A stretch of 64,000 bases of DNA from Desulfovibrio mangrovi (GTDB lineage: Bacteria; Desulfobacterota; Desulfovibrionia; Desulfovibrionales; Desulfovibrionaceae): the NCBI RefSeq assembly GCF_026230175.1, contig NZ_CP104208.1, forward strand, positions 744,001 through 808,000. The letters are read 5' to 3'. Each line of letters opens with the position of its first letter. The stretch's first letter is position 1. Positions 25,994-34,273 of this stretch are shown in pieces. The notes beneath the pieces were generated by a model. That model saw nothing but the letters and a program-made list of their open reading frames with translations, had not been told where the DNA came from and did no database searches. A program made the translations under genes and the position numbers.

Positions 25994-27625
25994 TCATATG
26001 CCAAAAGCGCAGCCGTCAGCGCGGGCATCGCTGCCTGCGGCATAGAACCCTTCTTCCATACGAAGGATGATCTGGCCTCTGCCGAAAAGCTTGCGGTCAT
26101 GGCCCGAGCAGACGGAAACGGGGTGTCGCAGGGCGGTAAGTGCTTCGATTGTTTCTTCGGGCATGCCTTCTTCCAGTGCTACCGAACCGTCAGGGTTGAT
26201 GCAGAAACGCAGCCTGTCCAGCGCGCTTTGCGGGTCGCAGCCGTCATCCAGCATGGCGCTGATGACCTGTACATGGCCCTGCGGCTGCATGAAGCCGCCC
26301 ATGACACCCATGGCCGAGTGGAGCGTTCCATCCGGCATGGTGGTCATGCAGGGGATGATGGTGTGGTATGGACGTTTCGAGGGGCCTATGCAGTTGGGGT
26401 GCCCTTCAACGAGTGTGAAATTGCAGCCGCGGTTTTGCAGGACGAAGCCAAGGCCTTCCGGCACGATGCCGCTACCGAAATTCATGTATACGGAATTGAC
26501 CATGGAGATGGCGTTGCCGTTGCGGTCTGCCACGCAGAATTGCACGGTGTCGCTGCAGCTCTCCGGTGTGCCGTGCATCATGGCGGCATTACGTCTGTCC
26601 GGCTGAATGCGTTTGGCGCGCAGGGCGGTGTAGTCTGCTGAAAGCAATTCGCTGTAATCCAGTTCGGCATGTGCCGGATCACAGACATAGCGGCGGGCAT
26701 CTGCAAACGACAGCCTCAGCGCTTCGATTTGCCGGTGCAGGCGTTCCGGAGAGAGTGGGGCGTGGTCAGCGTGGTCGGTATGGCTGAGGATGCCCAGAGC
26801 GCCAAGGGCCACAATGCCTTGCCCGTTGGGCGGGCATTCATGGACGCGGATGCCCCGATACTTTGTCGAGAGTGGCGTTACCCAGTCAGCTGAGCAGGCT
26901 GCAAAGTCCTTCACCGTTAGCACGCCTCCCGCAGCCTGAACCGCCGTTGCCATGCGCTGGGCCATGGCCCCTTCATAGAACGCCGATTTGCCGTGGGATG
27001 CCACCGCAGAAAGCACTTCGGCCAGTTGCGGATTGGTGATGCGTTCTCCCGGTAGCGGCGCTCTGCCATGGGGAAGCAGGGGAGAGCTGATTGTATGTTT
27101 GCGCAGGGCTTCTGCATGGGACCACAGCTCGCTGGTTACAGGGCCGATGCAGAAGCCGTTTTGAGCGAGACGGATGGCAGGGGCGAGAACCTGTTCAAGC
27201 TCCAGTGAGCCGAATCTTTCATGCAGTGCGCACCATGCGGCGCAGGCACCGGGAACAGTGACGGATATGCCGTGGAATTTCGGCATGTCTTCCACGCCGA
27301 GAGCGGCAACCGCTTCAGGTGTCAGACCTGCACCGCTTTTACCGGAACCGTTCAGGGCGTGCACGGTGGACGTTGCTGCAACGTAGCACAGGGCGAAGGC
27401 GTCGCCGCCTATTCCGGTGGAGCAGGGCTCAACCACGGCCAGAACCGCAGCTACGGCAACGGCGGCGTCTGCCGCAGTGCCTCCGGCCCGCAGCATGTCC
27501 AGTCCTGCTGCTACTGCCAAGGGTTGTGACGCCGCAACCATACCGTGTTCTGCAAAGACGGGAGAGCGACGGGAATGGAAACCGAAGGGAGGAACGCTGA
27601 AACTGGTGCAGGAGTGACTAAGCAT
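25994..27625 (-). CDS. ggt: Gamma-glutamyltransferase-like protein, no signal peptide
   Basis: Ntn-hydrolase that cleaves gamma-glutamyl bonds, for example in glutathione. 543 residues from the ATG at 27625 with GAGG 6 bases upstream. Autoprocessing Thr360 in CSDTVQFCVAD starts the small subunit. Downstream conserved parts are LQNRGCNF and the oxyanion-like SKRPYHTI. The large-subunit GGTAADAAVAVAAVLAVVEP and STGIGGDAF are the other hallmark. There is no export signal, so it is probably cytoplasmic, as in the YwrD-type branch; acylases of this fold are an alternative. It is divergent from korD. Confidence 0.85.
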   Translation of the reverse strand: MLSHSCTSFSVPPFGFHSRRSPVFAEHGMVAASQPLAVAAGLDMLRAGGTAADAAVAVAAVLAVVEPCSTGIGGDAFALCYVAATSTVHALNGSGKSGAGLTPEAVAALGVEDMPKFHGISVTVPGACAAWCALHERFGSLELEQVLAPAIRLAQNGFCIGPVTSELWSHAEALRKHTISSPLLPHGRAPLPGERITNPQLAEVLSAVASHGKSAFYEGAMAQRMATAVQAAGGVLTVKDFAACSADWVTPLSTKYRGIRVHECPPNGQGIVALGALGILSHTDHADHAPLSPERLHRQIEALRLSFADARRYVCDPAHAELDYSELLSADYTALRAKRIQPDRRNAAMMHGTPESCSDTVQFCVADRNGNAISMVNSVYMNFGSGIVPEGLGFVLQNRGCNFTLVEGHPNCIGPSKRPYHTIIPCMTTMPDGTLHSAMGVMGGFMQPQGHVQVISAMLDDGCDPQSALDRLRFCINPDGSVALEEGMPEETIEALTALRHPVSVCSGHDRKLFGRGQIILRMEEGFYAAGSDARADGCAFGI

Positions 27626-27825
27626 TGACGCCTCATGATATTGTTCAATCGCACAACAATGGGAATTTTTTGCAAAAATTCTCTGTTTGGGGTTGCGGGG
27701 CTGGTGCTCTCATTGTAACAGGGTAACCAGAGAACCTGCAGGCCCCAATGTCGACAGTTGACATTGGAAGTTACTATTTACCTACGGCAGCTCGCTGCCA
27801 CAAGCAACAGGTATCCGGTACGGTA
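27626..27825 (+). promoter_or_regulatory. Divergent ggt-korD regulatory region
   Basis: A 200-bp region between the divergent genes. A consensus TTGACA occurs at 27758-27763, inside the possible N-terminal extension of korD, but no good -10 follows at 16-18 bp. Confidence 0.3.
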
Positions 27826-28095
27826 ATGCCAAAGAAAAAGAAAGGGCAGACACTGGTTTGTGTGTACCCGGATTGGTGTAAGGGATGCGGCATCTGCGTC
27901 GCGTTCTGTCCGGGGAAAGTGCTGGAAATGAGCGCATTGGGCAAGGCGGAGCCCGTGCGTCCGGAAGACTGCATTAACTGTGGCTTCTGTGAACTGCACT
28001 GTCCAGATTTCGCAATCTCCATCCGGCCACGGGAAGACGGCGCAAGCTGCCCCACATTCCCTTCCGGCCCTCCAACCAACGGTGAGGCTTGCTGA
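27826..28095 (+). CDS. korD: 2-oxoglutarate:ferredoxin oxidoreductase, ferredoxin-like delta subunit
   Basis: 89-residue electron-transfer subunit. Two full 4Fe-4S motifs: CKGCGICVAFCP and CINCGFCELHCP. The ATG at 27826 (MPKKKKGQT) is preferred because homologous subunits begin near this point. An in-frame ATG at 27748 would add 26 residues with no family counterpart; neither start has a strong ribosome site. It is the first gene of the korDABC cluster; korA starts 2 bp after the stop. Confidence 0.85.
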   Translation: MPKKKKGQTLVCVYPDWCKGCGICVAFCPGKVLEMSALGKAEPVRPEDCINCGFCELHCPDFAISIRPREDGASCPTFPSGPPTNGEAC

Positions 28096-28097
28096 TC

Positions 28098-29246
28098 ATG
28101 GCTACAATCAGAAAGAAACGGAAAAAGGTCGAGGTGTTTGCGCAGGGCAACGAGGCCATAGCCGAAGGCGCTCTGCTTGCCGGATGTTCTTTTTTTGGCG
28201 GCTATCCCATCACGCCGTCCACTGAAATCATGGAAGTGATGTCTCATCGTCTGCCGAAGACCGAAGACGGCGTCTTCATCCAGATGGAAGACGAAATCGC
28301 CAGCATGGGCGCCATCATCGGCGCTTCTCTTGCCGGCCGCAAGTCCATGACCGCAACATCCGGTCCGGGGTTTTCGCTCATGCAGGAGCACATCGGTTAT
28401 GCCTGCATGGTTGAAGCGCCGCTGGTAGTGGTTAACGTCATGCGCGGCGGTCCCAGCACCGGTCTTCCGACCAGCCCTGCACAAGGCGATGTGCAGATGG
28501 CCCGCTGGGGTACGCATGGCGATCATTCCATCATCGTGCTTTCTGCCTCCACCGTGCAGGAATGCCTTGAAATGACCGTGATTGCCTTTAACATGGCGGA
28601 AAAGTATCGCACGCCCGTCATCCTGTTGGTGGATGAAGTAACCGCGCACACCCGTGAAAAGATTTCCATTCCCGATCCTGATGATCTGGAAATCCTTTCC
28701 CGTATGACGCCTACCGTGCCGCCGGAATGGTTCAAGCCTTATGCCGAGGCAACCCGCGCGGTGCCTGCCATGGCCCCCATCGGTTCCGGCTACCGCATTC
28801 ATGTTACCGGTCTTACCCACGACAACATGGGCTTCCCCACTTCTCGTCCCGACGAAGTGAATGAAGCCATGAAGCGCATGTTCCGCAAGATTGACCAGTT
28901 CTACGGCGACATCATGATGGTGGACGAATTCATGTGCGACGACGCCGAAGTGGCCGTTGTTGCCTATGGCAGCGTGGCCCGTTCCGCCCATTATGCCGTT
29001 GAGCAGGCTCGTGAGCGTGGCGTGAAGGCAGGTCTTCTTACCCTGAAGACCCTGTTCCCCTTCGCCCGCCCGGCTGTTGAAAAGCTCTGCCGCCGTTGCC
29101 GGCATATTCTGGTTCCCGAAATGAACATGGGGCAGATTTCCCGCGAAGTGAAGCGCGTGAACAACGGCATTACCCGCGTGCGTACGCTGAACCGTGTGGA
29201 CGGCCAGATCATTACACCTTCCGAAATCCTCAAAGCAATACTGTAG
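28098..29246 (+). CDS. korA: 2-oxoglutarate:ferredoxin oxidoreductase, alpha subunit
   Basis: Pyrimidine-binding and CoA-positioning subunit of the ferredoxin-dependent 2-oxoacid dehydrogenase. 382 residues. It has GGYPITPSTEIMEVM, the EDEIASMGAIIGAS segment, TSGPGFSLM, and the RGGPSTGLPT motif typical of KorA/VorA. GGTGAGG precedes the ATG at 28098. The 2-oxoglutarate assignment is by subunit architecture. Branched-chain 2-oxoacid (Vor) specificity cannot be excluded. Confidence 0.9.
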   Translation: MATIRKKRKKVEVFAQGNEAIAEGALLAGCSFFGGYPITPSTEIMEVMSHRLPKTEDGVFIQMEDEIASMGAIIGASLAGRKSMTATSGPGFSLMQEHIGYACMVEAPLVVVNVMRGGPSTGLPTSPAQGDVQMARWGTHGDHSIIVLSASTVQECLEMTVIAFNMAEKYRTPVILLVDEVTAHTREKISIPDPDDLEILSRMTPTVPPEWFKPYAEATRAVPAMAPIGSGYRIHVTGLTHDNMGFPTSRPDEVNEAMKRMFRKIDQFYGDIMMVDEFMCDDAEVAVVAYGSVARSAHYAVEQARERGVKAGLLTLKTLFPFARPAVEKLCRRCRHILVPEMNMGQISREVKRVNNGITRVRTLNRVDGQIITPSEILKAIL

Positions 29247-29253
29247 GTGTGCC

Positions 29254-30159
29254 ATGGCAGAAGTAACACAACTTATCCACGACTACCTGCGGCATAACAA
29301 GAAATTCCCGCACGTGTTCTGTCCCGGTTGCGGGCACGGCATTGTTCTCGGTTCCCTTATCCGCAGTGTGCATGCATTGCAGTTGCCCAAGGATGACGTT
29401 GTCATCGTCGCCGGTATCGGCTGTTCCGGCCGCATGGCCGTGTATGTCGATTTCAACACCGTGCACACCACCCACGGCCGTGCATTGACCTTTGCAACGG
29501 GCATCAAGATGGCCAACCCCAAGCTCAAGGTCATCTGTGTCATGGGTGACGGTGATGCGCTGTCCATCGGCGGCAACCACCTCATTCATGCCGCCCGCCG
29601 CAACGTGGGCGTCACTGCGCTTATTCTGAATAACTACATTTACGGTATGACCGGCGGACAGTGTTCACCGGCAACGCCTTTCGGCGATACCTCCATGACC
29701 ACGCCGCACGGCTCTCTGGAGCAGCCTTTTGATACGGTTGACCTAGTGACTGCGGCAGGGGCCAACTATGTTGCGCGCGGCACCTCGTTCCACGCCAATA
29801 TGCTGGATACCCTGATCAAGGATGCCATCATGCACCCCGGGTTCTCCGTGGTGGAGGCCCTTTCTCCCTGTCCCACCCAGTATGGGCGCAAGAACAAGTT
29901 CAAGGGCGCAGTGAGCATGTATGAGTGGCTCAAGAAGAACACGGTGAAGGTTGAAAACCGCAAGGAAGGGGACACCCGCATTCCCATCGGCGTGTTTCGC
30001 GATGTGGACCAGCCCGGCCTTGAGGATCGCTATGCCGCTCTGAAGGCCCAGATTGCGAAGAAAGACCTTCCGGCTCCCAAGGAAGCACCGGTTCCTGCCG
30101 GAGAGTGTGCTCCTTTGGAAGTCCCCGTAGAAAAGGCTGAGACAAAGGAGCAGGCATAA
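29254..30159 (+). CDS. korB: 2-oxoglutarate:ferredoxin oxidoreductase, beta (TPP) subunit
   Basis: Thiamine-diphosphate subunit, 301 residues from the ATG at 29254. It has FCPGCGHGIV, GIGCSGRMAVY, and the TPP/Mg motif GDGDALSIGGNH with NNYIYGMTGGQ. The last 35 residues (after about 265) are an unusual proline, lysine and glutamate-rich tail beyond the normal end. The stop overlaps korC by one base (TAATG). Confidence 0.92.
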   Translation: MAEVTQLIHDYLRHNKKFPHVFCPGCGHGIVLGSLIRSVHALQLPKDDVVIVAGIGCSGRMAVYVDFNTVHTTHGRALTFATGIKMANPKLKVICVMGDGDALSIGGNHLIHAARRNVGVTALILNNYIYGMTGGQCSPATPFGDTSMTTPHGSLEQPFDTVDLVTAAGANYVARGTSFHANMLDTLIKDAIMHPGFSVVEALSPCPTQYGRKNKFKGAVSMYEWLKKNTVKVENRKEGDTRIPIGVFRDVDQPGLEDRYAALKAQIAKKDLPAPKEAPVPAGECAPLEVPVEKAETKEQA

Positions 30160-30779
30160 TGAAGAAGCTCCAGCATATTGAACGGTTTGAAATGCGCCTT
30201 TCCGGCACCGGTGGTCAGGGGCTTATCACCCTTGGCAGAATGCTCGGCTATGCCCTTGCCATCGGGCACGGGTACTACGCCACCCAGACGCAGAGCTATG
30301 GTCCTGAAGCGCGGGGCGGCTCCAGCCGTGCAGACGTGGTGGTGAGTAGCAAGCCCATCAGCTATCCCAAGACCGAGAACCTGGACCTGCTTGTGGCGCT
30401 GTCGCAGCAGGCATGTAACTCCTATTACCATTACATGAAGCGTTCCGGTATTCTGCTTGTGGATTCGCAACTGGTGCAGCAGCCACCCACGAACGTCTAT
30501 CTCGGGCTTCCGTTCACGGAAATGGCGACCAAGAAGATCGGCAATCCCATGACGCTGAACACCATTGTACTTGGGGCTGTTACGCACCTTCTGCCTTTTG
30601 CTGATGTAAAGGCAATGCGCACCGCGTTGCTTGAGAACCTGCCCAAGAAGATTCATGAGGTGAACCTCAAGGCCTTCAACCTCGGACTGAAGCAGGCCAA
30701 GCAGAAGTTCGGCGATGCTCCTAATCTGTGGCAGAGCGCCGAGGCCGGTGCAGAAGCTGAAGCGGATTTCTCCGACTAG
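30159..30779 (+). CDS. korC: 2-oxoglutarate:ferredoxin oxidoreductase, gamma subunit
   Basis: 206 residues. The gamma fold is seen in FEMRLSGTGGQGLITLGRML and SYGPEARGGSSRADVVVS. It completes the korDABC set, and translation is coupled to korB through TAATG. A strong terminator follows 27 bp on. Confidence 0.92.
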   Translation: MKKLQHIERFEMRLSGTGGQGLITLGRMLGYALAIGHGYYATQTQSYGPEARGGSSRADVVVSSKPISYPKTENLDLLVALSQQACNSYYHYMKRSGILLVDSQLVQQPPTNVYLGLPFTEMATKKIGNPMTLNTIVLGAVTHLLPFADVKAMRTALLENLPKKIHEVNLKAFNLGLKQAKQKFGDAPNLWQSAEAGAEAEADFSD

Positions 30780-30806
30780 AGGCTCAGTATACAGATAGCG
30801 TGACAA

Positions 30807-30837
30807 GGCGGGAGCGTTCTGGCTCCCGCCTTTTTCT
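30807..30837 (+). terminator. Terminator of korDABC
   Basis: A GGCGGGAGC / GCTCCCGCC stem with a 6-base loop is followed by TTTTTCTTT. Confidence 0.88.
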
Positions 30838-31057
30838 TTGGGAAAAATGAGTGGATTTCACGACTTGCCATGCAGGGAAGGGCGTAGTACCTGTGACCGG
30901 ACGCCGTAATCGAGCTGGGGAACGTTGGCTTTGTCGGGTTTGGAATGTCCGGGGGGCGAGGCCGGTAACCCGAATAGGCATTCTATCATGTCGCAAAGCC
31001 TTGCGTTTTACTATTTCTGGATTGACGGCATGACACAATACACGCACGAGGGATGTT

Positions 31058-31348
31058 ATGAGTACGACTGTTGACGAACTTACCGTTGATTATGAGGAAG
31101 ACGGCCACCTTGTCGTCAAGGAACTGGATAAGGCTATTCTTTCCAAGGGGGCATGGGCAACGGTCATGTTCCGCTACAAGCAGTGGGACAACAAGCTTGA
31201 GGATTACGGTCCGGACAAGTACATCATTCGTCGTTACCAGAAGGTTTCAGGCGAGTACCGTGCCAAGTCCAAGTTCAATATTTCCAGTGCCGATCAGGCC
31301 AGGAAGATTGTGGATACCCTGCAGCAGTGGCTTGCAGAAGTAGAATAG
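31058..31348 (+). CDS. Conserved hypothetical protein, possibly PC4-like DNA-binding fold
   Basis: 96 residues, soluble. Acidic N-terminus, then alternating hydrophobic beta-like strands rich in basic and aromatic residues (ATVMFRYKQWDNKL, YIIRRYQKVSGEYRAKSKFNI), ending in an amphipathic helix (ARKIVDTLQQWLAEVE). This beta-sheet-then-helix layout is like the PC4/YdbC single-strand DNA-binding fold, but that is a pattern impression only. A ribosome site GAGGG precedes the ATG and a terminator follows, so it is a monocistronic gene. Confidence 0.7.
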   Translation: MSTTVDELTVDYEEDGHLVVKELDKAILSKGAWATVMFRYKQWDNKLEDYGPDKYIIRRYQKVSGEYRAKSKFNISSADQARKIVDTLQQWLAEVE

Positions 31349-31370
31349 CCTTGGCTTCGCAAGAAAAAGG

Positions 31371-31395
31371 AAAGCCCCCGTCAGGGGGCTTTTTC
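31371..31395 (+). terminator. Bidirectional terminator
   Basis: An AGCCCCC / GGGGGCT stem with GTCA loop, flanked by AAA and TTTTT, lies between the convergent 96-residue and 77-residue genes. Confidence 0.82.
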
Positions 31396-31411
31396 ATTGC
31401 ATTGGGGGGGG

Positions 31412-31645
31412 TCAGATATTCATGTTGGTGAACAGGCCAAGCAGATAGTCTGGGAGCTGTGTTTGTGCTTCTGCAGTCATCACCTTGGTGGGATACTGCT
31501 CCGTGATTCGCAGGGACATGAAGTACTGCATGAGAATATCGTCCGTCACCGTGATGCGTCGTCCGGTACGAATCTGCTGGGCGAATGCCTCCTGCAGCAT
31601 GCGCCGCCCTTCAAATTTGATAAGGTCTGATCGGATGATAGCCAT
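31412..31645 (-). CDS. Small hypothetical protein, 77 residues
   Basis: Not recognised. The gene is supported by a strong GAGGAGC ribosome site 7 bases before the ATG, by a terminator after it, and by a sensible soluble composition. Predicted mostly helical (FEGRRMLQEAFAQQIRTGRR, DDILMQYFMSLRI). Position and strand suggest a short transcript of its own or a 5' neighbour relation with the AMIN-like gene, whose stop is 71 bp upstream. Confidence 0.65.
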   Translation of the reverse strand: MAIIRSDLIKFEGRRMLQEAFAQQIRTGRRITVTDDILMQYFMSLRITEQYPTKVMTAEAQTQLPDYLLGLFTNMNI

Positions 31646-31716
31646 GTCTTGCTCCTCATCAGTATAGTCTTACTGTAAGACGTTGGAGGAGAAAAGGAAA
31701 CCCGCAAGGGTAAATA

Positions 31717-32157
31717 TTATTTCCGGACGGAGCGGGCGGATATGGCTATGCAGAACAGGTTGTATCGATCATCGTAGGACGGTTCGATATTGTAGTTGTA
31801 CACGGGGTTCAGGTCCAGAACAACGCGCAGCTTTTTGCTTTCGGCATTATATCCGGTTCTGACCTGTTTGATCATTGCTCCCTTGATATCATACGACTTC
31901 TGCCCTTTCCATTCCTTTACCTCGATGACATCAAAGAACAGACGTGGTTTTTTCTCGTCATCAATGGTTTCAAGGTCCGGAATGCGCGGGTCGCTGAAAT
32001 CCAGGCAGAAAAGCTCTGCATCTCCGTCTTTGGTTACCCCCATGTTCTTGATGACCGCGGGAGCGAGTTTGCCTTCCTTTTTTGTCTTATCGGCATGGGC
32101 GGGCAAAACCATCAGGGTGCATATCATGACAAGGGCTGCAATAAACTTGTTACACAT
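31717..32157 (-). CDS. Exported AMIN-domain-like protein
   Basis: 146 residues from the ATG at 32157, chosen because a signal peptide (MCNKFIAALVMICTLMVLPAHA) begins there. The frame extends 28 codons further without a ribosome site. The mature domain has the beta-strand pattern of AMIN domains (RLFFDVIEV, IKQVRTGYNAESKKLRVVLDL, NLFCIAI), which bind envelope polymers such as peptidoglycan in amidases and secretins. No enzymatic domain is attached. It is probably periplasmic. Confidence 0.68.
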   Translation of the reverse strand: MCNKFIAALVMICTLMVLPAHADKTKKEGKLAPAVIKNMGVTKDGDAELFCLDFSDPRIPDLETIDDEKKPRLFFDVIEVKEWKGQKSYDIKGAMIKQVRTGYNAESKKLRVVLDLNPVYNYNIEPSYDDRYNLFCIAISARSVRK

Positions 32158-32292
32158 TCTCCGTGCACTCTCCATCTGTTGTGTTGCATGCACTATGAAG
32201 CAAAATGCCGGAAAATGCAAAGATGTATGGCAGATGAGCAAGCATGTCCGCAGTCATTCCCCTTGCTGCGTGGTTGCAGGTCCCGCTGTTGG

Positions 32293-34125
32293 CTAGGCTT
32301 CCTTAACCTTCGGTGACATGAGCATGGATACGGCGCATGCGCCGGGCCCGCTATGGCAGCCGAGAACCGGAGATGCCTGCATGATGTAGAGCGGGGCAAC
32401 GCCGAGTTCTTTTTCCATGCGTTTGGCGTAGCGTTCCGCCACCTTGGGCACGTTGACGTGGGTGATGGCAAACTGCAGGTCACAGTCACCCTTGGCCTGC
32501 ATGTCGCGGGCAAGCATGGCGAAGAGTTTGTCTTCACTGCGCTGTGTGCCAAGCGCTTTGGCCACCACATTAACCTTGCCCTGTTCACGGGAATTGAATT
32601 CAAGCACGGGCTTGATGCGCAGCAGGCGGGCAAGCATGCCTTGGCTGCGAGTCATGCGGCCGCCACGGACGGCGAAATCCAGCGTGTCCATGGAAACGAA
32701 CACCCGCACGTTCTGGCTCTCTTCTTCCGCAATGCGGACGATGTCTGCGGCGGTCATGCCTTCTCTGGCCCGTTGGGCTGCCCTGAGCACGACAAGGCCC
32801 AGGCCGCCTGTCAGGGTATTGGTATCCAGCATGGTCAGATTGTCGTTCCAGACCATCGAGCCCACAGCCTTGGAAGACTGCATGGTGCCGCTGTAGCGGG
32901 CCATGACGTGCAGCGCCGCCACTTCCTGATAATGATCCTGCATTTCCTCGTAAAGGCGCTTGAAGTCGCCGGGGGCGGGCTGCGAGGTGCGGGCCGAAGT
33001 GGAAGAGGCCAGTCGGGAGTTGAAATCTTCCGTGGAGATGGTGATCTTGTCTACGAACTCTTCATCGTTGAGGAAAAGACGCAACGGGGCCACCCGAATA
33101 CCGTATTCATTCAGAAGCTGTTCGGGCAGGTCGCAGGTGGAGTCAGTGATGATGCCGGTCTGCTGCTGTACGTCTGCCAGCAGTCTTCTGTGCTGTTCCA
33201 GCATGTTTTCCGCCTTCTGCGCGGAAACTGTGCCGAACGTGGCGGCTATGGCAAACGCGGTCTCCGGTTCGTTGGTATGAACGTGCACGCGGACTTTTTC
33301 GGGCGTGCCGGCAACGATGAGGCTGTCGCCAAGGGGGGAAAGTTGCTTGCGCAGGGCATTTGCGTCTATGGCTTGGCCTGTTACGAGACACTCGGTGCAG
33401 TAGAGGAACTCCAGCGAATCAACGCTGACCCGATCCTGTACCGGAGAATAGGAGTTCACCACAACGTAGTCTTCGGCATTGTCCCGCAATGAGCCACGTT
33501 CGGTGAATTCTACTATGCCTTCAAGCAGGTAGACGAAACCCAGTCCGCCGGCATCCACGACGTCGGCTTTTTTCAGCGAGGCCAGCTTGTCCGTGGTGGA
33601 GCGTACGGAGAGCTTGGCTTGCTCAAGCGAATCGTGCAGCAGTTCGTGGAAGTTCTGGTAGTTGTGGCAGTTGGCTTTCAGATGATCTGCCCAGTCGTTG
33701 ATAACCGTGAGAATGGTGCCTTCGCGCGGGTCAGAGATGGACTCCATGGCGCGGCGTGCCGCAGTTGAGGCGGCGTTGGAAAAATCTGACGGCGTGATGC
33801 GCTTGAGACCCTTTACCCCTTCTGAAAAACCGCAAAGGAACTGGGCAAGAATGACGCCGGAATTTCCCCGTGCGCTCATTAGGGCCGATTCGGCAATGAC
33901 GTTGCTCATCTTGCCGATGGAGCGTTCAATGCTCTTGGTGGAAGTGGTGACGATATTGCGCATGGTGCCGGCCATGTTGCTGCCGGTGTCACCGTCTGGA
34001 ACAGGGAACACGTTTATGTCATTGAGGTGTCCGTGTTTTTCTACCAGCCGCTTGGTTGCCGCCTGTATCACACGCATGAAGCGCGTTCCGTCAAGGTATT
34101 GGATTTTATTGGGGGTATTCTTCAA
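32293..34125 (-). CDS. DhaL-DegV fusion, fatty-acid kinase (FakA-FakB-like)
   Basis: 610 residues from a TTG at 34125 that has AAGGA 8 bases upstream. An ATG 36 codons further up (34233) lacks a ribosome site, and the next internal ATG is 16 codons in. N-terminal DhaL/DAK2 nucleotide-binding domain with NVFPVPDGDTGSNMAGT and SARGNSGVILAQF. A middle FakA-type region follows. From about residue 315 a DegV domain opens GIITDSTCDLPEQLL and continues with SQPAPGDF and MDTLDFAVRGGRM. In Firmicutes FakA (kinase) and FakB (fatty-acid binder) are separate; here they form one chain. It probably phosphorylates bound fatty acids for phospholipid synthesis. Confidence 0.82.
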   Translation of the reverse strand: MKNTPNKIQYLDGTRFMRVIQAATKRLVEKHGHLNDINVFPVPDGDTGSNMAGTMRNIVTTSTKSIERSIGKMSNVIAESALMSARGNSGVILAQFLCGFSEGVKGLKRITPSDFSNAASTAARRAMESISDPREGTILTVINDWADHLKANCHNYQNFHELLHDSLEQAKLSVRSTTDKLASLKKADVVDAGGLGFVYLLEGIVEFTERGSLRDNAEDYVVVNSYSPVQDRVSVDSLEFLYCTECLVTGQAIDANALRKQLSPLGDSLIVAGTPEKVRVHVHTNEPETAFAIAATFGTVSAQKAENMLEQHRRLLADVQQQTGIITDSTCDLPEQLLNEYGIRVAPLRLFLNDEEFVDKITISTEDFNSRLASSTSARTSQPAPGDFKRLYEEMQDHYQEVAALHVMARYSGTMQSSKAVGSMVWNDNLTMLDTNTLTGGLGLVVLRAAQRAREGMTAADIVRIAEEESQNVRVFVSMDTLDFAVRGGRMTRSQGMLARLLRIKPVLEFNSREQGKVNVVAKALGTQRSEDKLFAMLARDMQAKGDCDLQFAITHVNVPKVAERYAKRMEKELGVAPLYIMQASPVLGCHSGPGACAVSMLMSPKVKEA

Positions 34126-34273
34126 GTGTGGCGTCCTTGTCTGGGGCTTGGAATGCGTGCGATGCGGGTGCAAAGCGGCTTTGCCGCGCTTGCGCGGCAG
34201 AGAACATATAAAGAAGAAGACGCCGTAGTGCAAGGCGCTGTTTTGTGGAGTGGGAGTGCGGTTTGTGGAGTGA

